Origin: Treponema sp.
GTDB lineage: Bacteria > Spirochaetota > Spirochaetia > Treponematales > Breznakiellaceae
Assembly (NCBI GenBank): GCA_031278715.1
Contig: JAITJW010000116.1
Location: forward strand, 1 to 44,885
Length of the DNA: 44,885 bases
Reading direction: 5' to 3'
In this document: one piece after another, positions 6,343 through 13,877 of the stretch
How the letters are laid out: every line of letters starts with the position of its first letter
How positions within the stretch are numbered: position 1 is the stretch's first letter
The notes under the pieces: model-generated
The model's database searches: none
What the model saw: only the letters and a program-made list of their open reading frames with translations
What the model was told of the DNA's origin: nothing
Program-made: the position numbers and the translations under genes

Positions 6343-7732
6343 TGCTGCTCTGCGGGCTACGTTCCATGACTTTTGCCAAAGAGGGGGGGACGGGGACAGG
6401 GCCGGTAAGGAGTTCCACAGTTTCGGCGAATTTCGCCGGGTGGGCGGTGGAAAGAATTCCCAGGGGGCCGGAAACAAGACCGCGCTCCAGAAGCTTATCC
6501 GCCGCGGTCCAGCCCACGCTGCTGTGGGGGTCCAGAACATAACCGGCCAGGGCGTGAACCGCGCGGATGGTATTGCGGGTTTCGTCATCGGTAACAAAGG
6601 CGCCCAGGATGGATTCTTTCATGTCCGTCCAGGACAGATGGGCGGCCATACGCTCAAAATTGCTGGGGGTCCCTACGTCCATGGCGTTGGAGATGGTGGC
6701 CTGCGAAGGCCGGGCAAGGTAGGTCCCGCTTGAAAGATAATCGGGGACGGTTTTGTTGATATTGGTGGCCGCCACAAAGCGCCGGACCGGGGCCCCCATC
6801 TTCCAGGCGTAGACGCCGGCGGTAAGGTTCCCAAAGTTGCCGGAGGGAACCACCAGGGTGATGGCCTGGCCCTTCCGTACCCGGTGTTCCGCAGTCCCCG
6901 CAGATCCTGTAGCTCCCGCAGCCCCCGGCGCTTCCCCGTTCCGCGCTGAACGGTCCTGCCCGGACGCGGCGGGACCGTAATCCCCTGTCCGGGGGCTGGC
7001 CTCCCCGCCGGGATCAAGGCGGCCCGCCAGGGCCCGGCCCGCGGCGGCGGCGTAGTAGGCTGCCTGGGGGATAAGGCGGGACACGTTGATCGAGTTGGCG
7101 GAGGAAAGGTTAAGGCGTTTTTTTAGTTCTGCATCCGCCAGGGCTGCCTTAACCATGCGCTGACAATCGTCAAAACTCCCTTCCACCGCCAGGGCGCTGA
7201 CATTGCCCCCCAGCCCCGCTATCTGCCGCTCCTGCAGGGGGCTTACCCGGCCCCTGGGGTACAGCACGGTAACGGAAATACCCTCTACCCCGAAAAAACC
7301 ATCGGCCACCGCGCCGCCCGTGTCGCCGGAGGTAGCCACAATGATCCGCAGGGGCTTATCTTCCCCCCGGCGGAGGTAGGAAAAAGCCCGGGCCATAAAA
7401 CGGGCGCCAAAGTCCTTAAAAGCCGCCGTAGGGCCGTGAAAGAGTTCCAGTACCTGCCGGTCCGCTACTCCGACAAGGGGGGCGTCAAAGGGATAGGCTG
7501 AGTAGACTATTTCTTCCAGCGCCGGGTCCGGTATGTCGGGGTTTACCCAGGGTTTAATGGTCTCAAAGGCAATGTCGCGGTAGTCCATCGTTCCCAGGCA
7601 GGAGCGGACCGCTGCCGGATAGGGGGGAATTTCTTCGGGCACAAAAAGCCCTCCGTCCGGGGCAAGCCCGGCCAGGGCCGCGGCGGTAAAATCCACGGCT
7701 TCCGACTTGTTACGGGTACTGAAATAACGCAT
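6302..7732 (-). CDS. thrC: Threonine synthase
   Basis: This 476-residue PLP enzyme converts O-phospho-L-homoserine to L-threonine. It begins with the family-typical MRYFSTRN and LAPDGGLFVP, has the PLP Lys106 in AAFKDFGARF, the phosphate loop ATSGDTGGAV and VPSGNFGNLTAG. Residues about 237-288 (6869-7024) are an Ala/Gly/Pro/Arg-rich, probably disordered insert between two conserved core segments, which explains the extra length. It starts 10 bases after uraA with no promoter seen, so the two are probably cotranscribed. Its 3' end overlaps vanX by 41 bp in convergent orientation. It is markedly G+C-rich compared with the van genes next door. Confidence 0.93.
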   Translation of the reverse strand: MRYFSTRNKSEAVDFTAAALAGLAPDGGLFVPEEIPPYPAAVRSCLGTMDYRDIAFETIKPWVNPDIPDPALEEIVYSAYPFDAPLVGVADRQVLELFHGPTAAFKDFGARFMARAFSYLRRGEDKPLRIIVATSGDTGGAVADGFFGVEGISVTVLYPRGRVSPLQERQIAGLGGNVSALAVEGSFDDCQRMVKAALADAELKKRLNLSSANSINVSRLIPQAAYYAAAAGRALAGRLDPGGEASPRTGDYGPAASGQDRSARNGEAPGAAGATGSAGTAEHRVRKGQAITLVVPSGNFGNLTAGVYAWKMGAPVRRFVAATNINKTVPDYLSSGTYLARPSQATISNAMDVGTPSNFERMAAHLSWTDMKESILGAFVTDDETRNTIRAVHALAGYVLDPHSSVGWTAADKLLERGLVSGPLGILSTAHPAKFAETVELLTGPVPVPPSLAKVMERSPQSSIIPADSSALKDIL

Positions 7733-7742
7733 GTGCGGCCCG

Positions 7743-9050
7743 TTATTTTTTTACCGGCCTGGTAAGATTTCCGGGGAACACAAGGTTAAGGATGATCCCT
7801 ACCACGGTGGCAAGGGCCACACCGGCCAGTTCAAACTGCAGGTCTTTGGTAATGGCGAAGGCCAGTCTGCCGCCGCCAATGCCGATGACGAAGATCACCG
7901 ATGAAATCGTAAGGTTCCGTTTGTCTTTGTAGTCAACGCCGCTTTCCACGATGGTCCTTAAGCCGCTGGAGGCGATGATTCCGAAGAGGAGCATGGAGAT
8001 ACCCCCCAATACGGGGGTAGGGATAGTCCTGATAAGGGCGCCGAACTTGCGGAAGAACGACAGAATAATGGCGATGACCGCCGCCCCGCCGATAACCCAG
8101 ACGGAGTACACCCTGGTAATGGCCATAACGCCGATGTTTTCACCGTAGGTAGTGTTGGGCGGGCCGCCCCAGAAGGCCGCCCAGGCGGTCGCCAGGCCAT
8201 CACCGGTAAGGGTACGGTGAAGCCCGGGGTTCTTGTAAAAATCCTGCCCCACAACTTTGCTGGTTACCAGGGTATCTCCCAGATGTTCACAGATAGTGGC
8301 AAGGGAGACAACGATAAAGGTGAGCATTGCCACCGGGTTAAAAGCGGGAATACGGAACACGGGAAGGCCGAACCAGGGGGCGTCCCTGACAACCTGGAAG
8401 TCGATGATGTGGTAGGCCGGAAAGAAAAGGCCCATGATCAGGGTAAAAAGATAACCTGCCACCAGGCCGATAAGTATGGGGATAACGCTGAAAAAACCCT
8501 TGAGGAAGATATTCGCCCCCACCGTTACTGCCAGGGTGAATATGGCGATAGACAGGAGTACCAGGCTGTATTCGCCGTCCGCGCCGCCCCCCTGGTTCAT
8601 GGCCATAGCCATAGCGGTTGGGGCCAGATTAAGGCCGATAACTACGATAACCGAGCCGATAACTACCGGGGGCAGGGCCCGATCCAGCCAGGAATAGCCG
8701 GTAAATTTGATAATAGCCCCCACCAAACAGTAGAAAACGCCCGCCGCCACAGCGCCTCCCAGGGCGTAGGCCATGTTGGGTCCTCCGGGACCGCCGGCTA
8801 TGGCGATGATAGGCGGGATGAACGCGAAGGAGGAACCAAGAAACGCGGGGACTTTGGCGCCGGTAAGCAGGATGTAAATAAGGGTCCCCGTACCCGCGGT
8901 AAACAAGGCTGCCGCCGGATCCAGACCCGTCAAAATGGGTACCAGAATTGTGGCCCCAAACATGGCAAATACATGCTGGACGCTTAAGGGTATCCAGCGG
9001 CTCAGGGGTGGCCGTACACGGGGCCCCAGAGTTTCAAACTGCTGTAACAT
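7743..9050 (-). CDS. uraA: Uracil/xanthine permease (NCS2 family)
   Basis: This 435-residue inner-membrane nucleobase transporter, probably a uracil-proton symporter, has about 12-14 hydrophobic segments. NCS2 marks include LSVQHVFAMFGATILVP at the N-terminus, the FAFIPPI segment, ATICEHLGD with its substrate-binding Glu, and GGPPNTTYGENIG. ATG 9050 follows GGAGGT at a good distance. A GTG/ATG-type upstream start at 9062 would place the ribosome site inside the coding sequence. A promoter lies at 9087-9115. The leader could form a short AGCCC/GGGCT hairpin near the ribosome site. thrC follows closely. Confidence 0.92.
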   Translation of the reverse strand: MLQQFETLGPRVRPPLSRWIPLSVQHVFAMFGATILVPILTGLDPAAALFTAGTGTLIYILLTGAKVPAFLGSSFAFIPPIIAIAGGPGGPNMAYALGGAVAAGVFYCLVGAIIKFTGYSWLDRALPPVVIGSVIVVIGLNLAPTAMAMAMNQGGGADGEYSLVLLSIAIFTLAVTVGANIFLKGFFSVIPILIGLVAGYLFTLIMGLFFPAYHIIDFQVVRDAPWFGLPVFRIPAFNPVAMLTFIVVSLATICEHLGDTLVTSKVVGQDFYKNPGLHRTLTGDGLATAWAAFWGGPPNTTYGENIGVMAITRVYSVWVIGGAAVIAIILSFFRKFGALIRTIPTPVLGGISMLLFGIIASSGLRTIVESGVDYKDKRNLTISSVIFVIGIGGGRLAFAITKDLQFELAGVALATVVGIILNLVFPGNLTRPVKK

Positions 9051-9086
9051 GATTACCTCCATAACAGCCCAAGGGCGGTGGGGCTT

Positions 9087-9115
9087 ATTATAATACTAAA
9101 AACACGTTCAATGAA
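9087..9115 (-). promoter_or_regulatory. Promoter of uraA-thrC
   Basis: On the minus strand there is a perfect TATAAT (9087-9092) with a weak -35 TTCATT (9110-9115) 17 bases upstream. Transcription would start near 9080, about 30 bases before the uraA start. Confidence 0.5.
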
Positions 9116-9134
9116 CCGGCGGCGCATTGCTACG

Positions 9135-9971
9135 TTAATCCTGGTTCAACCCCGCAAAAGCTTTGTCTGCCTGGGTAGTGAACCAGCCAAGGATGGCCTG
9201 GGCCCGGTTGGTAAAGGAGCTGCCGATCCGGTTCCCCAGGCCGGGAAGGGCCGCGGCCTTGGCCAGAGAAACGGCGTAGACTAAAAGACCATCCCCGGTG
9301 TCAATGACGGCCACCAGGGAACGGAGCCTGTCTTTGCCCACCGCGGAAATAATGCCTATTTTGAGGGCCGTAATGTTCCGTTGAATGAAAACAAAAAAAT
9401 CGGAACCGCTGCGGTAGCGGTACTCGTAGATGTTATCACCAAAGGTAAGGTCCCGCTGACGGGCGTAAAAGCTAAGGTCCGCGGGAAGTTCCGGGTAATA
9501 GGGATCGGCAAGTTCCTGTTTCGTATCCGGTGAATCGATCACCCGTGAATATTCGTAGAAGGTTCGCATGGCCCCGCGGCTTGCAGAGTAGTACTGGATA
9601 CCCTCCAGGCTGGAAATAGCCAGCGTACTGTTAAAGATGGCGACCCGTTCAGCGTTACTCCAGCCGGACCGGGATGCGGACGGTGGTTTTTTATAGAAGA
9701 TCAGGCTTTCGGCCATGATACCGGAGTCCAGCTCCGCCAAAGTCCCCTCCACAAGGGCCAAGGCCCCCCCATGCCGGGGACTAAGGGTGGGACTTGGGTT
9801 TCTAAGCTGGACCTGGGAAAGGGTTTTACCGGCCCGCAGCTCCGCCGCCGCCTCTGGCCCGGCCAGTTCTTCCAAGCTCAGGGCCCTGGCCGGGGTGGGG
9901 ACAAGAAACAGAAACAGGACAAGGACCGGCATTAACCGGTACGCAGAGGACAGGATCGGGGCGTATACCAT
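9135..9971 (-). CDS. Secreted hypothetical protein (possibly DUF6675)
   Basis: This 278-residue protein has an N-terminal signal sequence (hydrophobic LMPVLVLFLFLVP followed by ARA) and no lipobox Cys, so it is probably periplasmic. A conserved-looking opening, LSLEELAGPEAAAELRAGKTLS, and an internal stretch of beta strands resemble a treponeme family I remember as DUF6675. That assignment is tentative. It is the last gene of the rpmH-jag operon: its ATG (9971) overlaps the jag stop as TGATG, so it is translationally coupled. This position suggests an envelope role, but no function can be read. Confidence 0.75.
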   Translation of the reverse strand: MVYAPILSSAYRLMPVLVLFLFLVPTPARALSLEELAGPEAAAELRAGKTLSQVQLRNPSPTLSPRHGGALALVEGTLAELDSGIMAESLIFYKKPPSASRSGWSNAERVAIFNSTLAISSLEGIQYYSASRGAMRTFYEYSRVIDSPDTKQELADPYYPELPADLSFYARQRDLTFGDNIYEYRYRSGSDFFVFIQRNITALKIGIISAVGKDRLRSLVAVIDTGDGLLVYAVSLAKAAALPGLGNRIGSSFTNRAQAILGWFTTQADKAFAGLNQD

Positions 9972-10717
9972 CAACGCGCACCGCTGCGATAGTAGACCCG
10001 CACCTGCTTGTAGAGCCCTTCCCCCTCGCTCTTGGTCTCCACATCGGCAATATCGTTCAGCGTGGTGTGGATCAGGCGGCGGTCAAAGGGGTTCATCGGT
10101 TCCAGAAGGATGGAACTGCGGCTTTCCCGCACCCGGTCCGCCACCGTGTAGGCAAGCCGTACCAGGGATTCTTCCCGCCGGATACGGTAGTTTTCACTGT
10201 CCAGGATGATCCGCATATCCTCCCGGCCCTGGCGACCGGCGTAAATGTTGGCCAAAAGCTGCAGGGCATCCAGGTTTTTCCCCTTCTTCCCGATGAGGAT
10301 CGAAGAAAACTCCGACTCAATTTTGAGCCCCAGCTTCCGGTCCTCCCGGAACAAAACGCTTACCTTGGCGGCGTAACCCATCCGTTCAAGAAGCCCTTCC
10401 GTAAAGTCGATCATGGTACTTTCAAAACCGGTTTTGGGTTCCGGATCGCCGTAGACCGGCTGGCTTTGCCCCCGCCTCTGCGTTTTTTCCGCCCTGGTTT
10501 CAGGTTCCTCCCCCTCCCCCGCATCATCCACCGAAACTTTTTCGGACGTTACCGGCTTTTCCGTATGGACCTGAATTTTTACATAGCCCCGTTTGAACAG
10601 TCCCTGCCGCTGGGTTTCCAGAATTTCCACATCAAAATCGTCCTTCTCAAGCCCCAGCTCTTCCGCCGCCCGGTCAATGGCTTCCTTTTCGGTACGGCCT
10701 TCAAATTCGTATACCAT
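9971..10717 (-). CDS. jag: Jag/KhpB RNA-binding protein
   Basis: This 248-residue cytoplasmic RNA-binding protein has a Jag-N domain (about 1-52, beginning MVYEFEGRTEKEAIDRA), an acidic/Gln-rich linker (about 55-95), a KH domain with GKKGKNLDALQ near 140-150, and an R3H domain ending in LEPMNPFDRRLIHTTL. In other bacteria Jag/KhpB works with KhpA in post-transcriptional control and cell-envelope homeostasis. It follows yidC across a gap holding a palindrome (10776-10808), an arrangement conserved in many bacteria. GAGGAG precedes the ATG by about ten bases. Confidence 0.93.
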   Translation of the reverse strand: MVYEFEGRTEKEAIDRAAEELGLEKDDFDVEILETQRQGLFKRGYVKIQVHTEKPVTSEKVSVDDAGEGEEPETRAEKTQRRGQSQPVYGDPEPKTGFESTMIDFTEGLLERMGYAAKVSVLFREDRKLGLKIESEFSSILIGKKGKNLDALQLLANIYAGRQGREDMRIILDSENYRIRREESLVRLAYTVADRVRESRSSILLEPMNPFDRRLIHTTLNDIADVETKSEGEGLYKQVRVYYRSGAR

Positions 10718-10775
10718 ATATTTACGCTCCTCGCGGTTAAAGATTACACATCGTCCGGGTTTTACCCCTGTCGAG

Positions 10776-10808
10776 CCTGTTTCAAAACCCGGCCGGTTCT
10801 GAAACAGG
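10776..10808. repeat. Palindrome between yidC and jag
   Basis: Arms CCTGTTTCAAAACC and GGTTCTGAAACAGG pair with one mismatch around a short CGGCC centre. The core TTTCAAAACC links it to the dispersed palindromic family. It lies just after the yidC stop and could attenuate or process the transcript before jag. Confidence 0.65.
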
Positions 10809-10813
10809 GCCCC

Positions 10814-12694
10814 TTACTTTTTCTTTTTTCTGGGGGCAATAACGGGCCCCTTGCCGTTCTTTGCCTTAAAGACCTCGGCGCCGGTTTTGGCGCTGTTGCT
10901 TGTCCCTTGTGCCAGTTCCGCCCGTTTTTTGGCAAGGTACTTGTTGATTGTCAACTGCTGCACTATGGTCAGGACATTTGACATGATCCAGTACACCAGA
11001 AGCCCGGAAGGTACGTCGTAGAGGACGAAAAAGAAAAAGATGGGCAGGGCGTACTGCATGATCTTCATCTGGGCATTGCTCTGCTGATCCGGAGTCTGGG
11101 TAGCTTTACCGTAAAGCAACTGGGAACCTACATAGATGAAGGGGAGAAGCCGGATATCGGTCCAGCCCAGAATGGGCAAACTGAAATTTTCAAAGTGGAA
11201 TACCGACTCGGGAACTGCAAGATCCGGTATCCAGCCGGGGATAAACATGGCCCCCCGCAGGTCAAAGTGGTTGTTAAAAAGGTTGTACATGGCAAAGAAA
11301 ATGGGAAACTGCAGCAACATGGGCAGGCAGCCGGAAAGGGGATTGTAGCCCTCTTTTTTGTAGAATTCCGCCATTGCCATGTTCATTTTTTGGGAGTTAT
11401 CCTTGTATTTCTCCTGAATCTCCTTGATTTTCGGGGTCAGGGCCTGCATCCGCAGCATCGATTCGGAACTTTTTTTGGTAAGCGGAAAGAGAAGCACCTT
11501 GACCAGCAGGGTTAAAAGGATAATCGCCACCCCGTAGTTATGAACAATCCGGTTAAAAAACGTGAGCAGCACCTTCAGAATCGTTTCCAGCGGCGCCAGG
11601 AGCCCCTTGGAATTGGCAACTTCTACCAGCTGCATGTCCCGCAGGAAAAAGCCGTTGGCCCCGGTGTTGTAGGGCTGCAGGTCCTCCTGGGTCTTGGGGC
11701 CCAGGTAAAACCGGTACACATCTTCATTGCGGGGGGAACTTAGCTCCTGCCGGGAAATGTAGAGCCGGGATGCGCTGGGAAGCCCCGGTTCCGGCAGGGA
11801 GGAAAAGACCAGATCGTATTGGGGCAGCAGAGGAATGGCAATAAGGGTAAAATACTTCCCTGCAATGGCGGACCATGATGCCCGGCTGTTGTTCAAAATG
11901 GCAGGACTTCCCTCGCTTACCTTTTCCTGCTTCCTCTTGCCGTTGGTAAAGCTAAAATAGTTCCGGTACTCGTAGCGCTGGTCCAGTTTTTCAAATGCCG
12001 GACCAATTTGGGGGCCAAAACCCAGGGTATAGGCCGCCGCCGTTGCGCCGGGATTTCCGGGAAAACTGAAACCCGTCATCGAATGTCCGCCATCCAGCGC
12101 TACTACCAGCTCAAACATGTACTCATTGGGTTTTAAGGTGTAACGTTTGGTCAGACGGAACTGTCCGCCCTCCGGAGACATGAAGTCCTGGGAAAAAATC
12201 ACCGTGTAGGGATCCCCGGCGGGACGCTCTACCCTGAACAGGGCGTCTAAGGGCTGGGTGTTCATGCCGCCAAAGGCCACGCTAAACCCCTGGACCCCCC
12301 GGTCCCCGCTTAACAGCATTTCCAGGGGCCCGGAATCGTCGTTGTGTTTTTTAAGCTTCCAGGAAACAAGGTCCCCCCCGGCGCTGCTGAACTCCGCGAT
12401 TACCAGATCGGTTTCAACCGAAATCCGCTGTTCCCGCAGGGTCTCCGCCTGGCTCAGGTCGGCGGTTGTAAGCTGTCCCGCGGCAGGGGGAGGGGTATCG
12501 GCGGGAACCTGCGGGGTTTCCGGAGCCCCAAGACCGGGAACCGGGGTGCCGGTAACCACGGGAACATCACCGGAAGTGCCGCCGGATGCCGGAAGAGCGG
12601 GCTGGACGGGAGGGTAAACAAGGCCCATGATGAAATAGAAGCCCAGCATCACCACAATCGAAAGTACAACAGCCAGAATAGTTCTTTTTTCCAT
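10814..12694 (-). CDS. yidC: Membrane protein insertase YidC
   Basis: This 626-residue inner-membrane insertase and chaperone for Sec-dependent and independent proteins is of the diderm type. It has an N-terminal membrane anchor (about 6-25), a Pro/Ala/Thr-rich linker (25-75), a large periplasmic beta domain (about 80-350) and the conserved C-terminal core. The core holds YGVAIILLTLLVKVLLFPLT, a cytoplasmic Lys/Glu-rich hairpin (LTPKIKEIQEKYK), CLPMLLQFPIFFAMY and two more membrane helices. The tail is basic (APRKKKK), as needed for ribosome binding. It lies 22 bases after yidD in the rpmH operon. Confidence 0.97.
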   Translation of the reverse strand: MEKRTILAVVLSIVVMLGFYFIMGLVYPPVQPALPASGGTSGDVPVVTGTPVPGLGAPETPQVPADTPPPAAGQLTTADLSQAETLREQRISVETDLVIAEFSSAGGDLVSWKLKKHNDDSGPLEMLLSGDRGVQGFSVAFGGMNTQPLDALFRVERPAGDPYTVIFSQDFMSPEGGQFRLTKRYTLKPNEYMFELVVALDGGHSMTGFSFPGNPGATAAAYTLGFGPQIGPAFEKLDQRYEYRNYFSFTNGKRKQEKVSEGSPAILNNSRASWSAIAGKYFTLIAIPLLPQYDLVFSSLPEPGLPSASRLYISRQELSSPRNEDVYRFYLGPKTQEDLQPYNTGANGFFLRDMQLVEVANSKGLLAPLETILKVLLTFFNRIVHNYGVAIILLTLLVKVLLFPLTKKSSESMLRMQALTPKIKEIQEKYKDNSQKMNMAMAEFYKKEGYNPLSGCLPMLLQFPIFFAMYNLFNNHFDLRGAMFIPGWIPDLAVPESVFHFENFSLPILGWTDIRLLPFIYVGSQLLYGKATQTPDQQSNAQMKIMQYALPIFFFFVLYDVPSGLLVYWIMSNVLTIVQQLTINKYLAKKRAELAQGTSNSAKTGAEVFKAKNGKGPVIAPRKKKK

Positions 12695-12716
12695 GCAAAT
12701 TCCTTATTGGCGGATA

Positions 12717-12935
12717 CTACGTAACCGGGTCATAACCGCCCGGATGGAAGGGATGACAGCGCAGAATCCGCTTGATTGTCATAAAACCGCCCCGGCAAAC
12801 CCCGTACTTTTCCACTGCCTGGTACGCATAGGCCGAACAGGTGGGGACATAACGGCAACACGAGGGGAAATAGGGAGAAATGGCATATTGATAAAAACGG
12901 ATCAAAGACAACGCTGCTTTCCGTATGAAAACCAT
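12717..12935 (-). CDS. yidD: YidD membrane insertion efficiency factor
   Basis: This 72-residue membrane-associated protein helps insertase function. Family marks are FYQYAISP, the Cys cluster [24 protein letters not shown] and the ending [13 protein letters not shown]. Length is typical. It is packed between rnpA (3-base gap) and yidC in the conserved rpmH-rnpA-yidD-yidC order. Confidence 0.96.
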   Translation of the reverse strand: MVFIRKAALSLIRFYQYAISPYFPSCCRYVPTCSAYAYQAVEKYGVCRGGFMTIKRILRCHPFHPGGYDPVT

Positions 12936-12938
12936 GAT

Positions 12939-13337
12939 TCAACTTCCGTTTAGAAGAAGGCCGGCCCGGGCACAAAGCACGGTAAACTGATCCATGCGGG
13001 ACCTAAGCCCCCCGGCCCCGGAATTTTGCAGCCCTTTCGGGGACTCCGGAGGCGGGTAAACCAGCAGGACCAGATCGAAACCTGAGACAAGACGGGGCCG
13101 TAGCAACCGGTACGCCTCCCGCCCCAGCCGCTTGGCCCGGTTTCGTGCCGGGGCATTGCCGAATTTCCGCGCCAGGGTAAAACTTATCCGGTTATAGGGA
13201 AGGCCGCTTTTCATCACAAACAACTTGGCGCCCGGACAACTGTAGGCCCTTCCCAGCTTAAAAACTTTCCGTATCCCTTCGCTCTGTTTTAACCGCTCGT
13301 AAGTCCGGAACCGGAAACCAGGACCGGACTCTTCCAC
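12939..13337 (-). CDS. rnpA: Ribonuclease P protein component
   Basis: This 132-residue basic protein binds RNase P RNA and aids 5' maturation of tRNA. The RNR motif is present in ARNRAKRLGREAYR, preceded by the core strand RISFTLARKFGNA. The N-terminus is FRTYERLKQSEGIRKVF. Start is GTG at 13337, without a clear ribosome site but 4 bases after rpmH, so translation is probably coupled. The C-terminal 20-25 residues are extended relative to short RnpA proteins. Confidence 0.92.
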   Translation of the reverse strand: MEESGPGFRFRTYERLKQSEGIRKVFKLGRAYSCPGAKLFVMKSGLPYNRISFTLARKFGNAPARNRAKRLGREAYRLLRPRLVSGFDLVLLVYPPPESPKGLQNSGAGGLRSRMDQFTVLCARAGLLLNGS

Positions 13338-13341
13338 ACCG

Positions 13342-13497
13342 TTAATAAGGCTTCTTCTCGTCGGAAACCGTAAGCTTGTAACGCCCCTTGGCCCGGCGGC
13401 GTTTCAAAATCAAGCGCCCCCCCCGGGTTTTCATCCGTGCCCGGAAGCCGAATTTACGGTTCCTTTTTACCTTGCTGGGCTGATACGTCCGTTTCAT
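13342..13497 (-). CDS. rpmH: Ribosomal protein L34
   Basis: This 51-residue protein of the 50S subunit starts [18 protein letters not shown] and has the conserved [20 protein letters not shown] 13497 follows AGGAGA at a normal distance; the open frame upstream to 13557 is not coding. It is the first gene of the rpmH-rnpA-yidD-yidC-jag operon. In many bacteria dnaA and the origin lie upstream, but here ileS lies in the divergent direction. Confidence 0.97.
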   Translation of the reverse strand: MKRTYQPSKVKRNRKFGFRARMKTRGGRLILKRRRAKGRYKLTVSDEKKPY

Positions 13498-13562
13498 TGG
13501 AACATCTCCTATATATAAAACACATAAGATCGCTTTTAGGCTGCCCGGGGGCAACAAAGGAT

Positions 13563-13591
13563 AGTATAGACAATTTAGCCAAGGCTGGCAA
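13563..13591 (-). promoter_or_regulatory. Promoter of the rpmH operon
   Basis: TTGCCA (13586-13591) and TATACT (13563-13568) are separated by 17 bases on the minus strand. The start would be near 13556, giving a leader of about 60 bases before rpmH. Confidence 0.65.
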
Positions 13592-13877
13592 GGGGCGCTC
13601 TTTGAACGAACCGTCGGTTCACTCCTTTGCCGCGTCCATGTTCATCACCTGGGCGGGGGCTTCGGGAGAGTCGTGAGGAAGTTGCCAGATCTCTCCCTTG
13701 TGCTGCTGGCAGCATGTCAGCTTGGAATATCACCCCTTTTGTGCCATACTTGAGGCTGTTCCAAAACCGTGCGCGTTTAGCGCACCGTCAATTAGTTTTG
13801 GAACAAGCTCACTTAGTACAATATTTTCCGGGATACCCCTCTACAACCTGTTTTGGAGGATCCCAGAGGAGTGGTGT
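13592..13877. other. Divergent intergenic region between rpmH and ileS
   Basis: Together with the rpmH leader this is about 380 bases without a gene. It holds the rpmH promoter at its left edge, repeat copy 2 (13752-13810) and the ileS ribosome site (AGAGGAG, 13865-13871). No convincing ileS promoter or T-box-like element was recognised. Confidence 0.5.
13752..13810 (+). repeat. 59-bp nested palindromic repeat, copy 2
   Basis: It differs at one base from 6238-6296 and lies in the same orientation relative to the window. It has the same outer arms and the same inner TGCGC/GCGCA hairpin. It is open in the ileS frame, which makes a false N-terminal extension of ileS possible. Confidence 0.92.

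Noticed and set aside
8217-8987. 256-codon open frame on the plus strand inside uraA
   Set aside because: It is antisense to a clear permease, highly polar and of unnatural composition. It results from the third-position G+C bias.
13698-13877. 60-codon N-terminal extension of ileS
   Set aside because: It is encoded by the 59-bp repeat and spacer. GTG 13878 has a ribosome site and gives the normal IleRS N-terminus.
13498-13877. Replication origin beside rpmH
   Set aside because: dnaA is absent and no cluster of TTATCCACA-type DnaA boxes was seen; the region holds promoters and a dispersed repeat.
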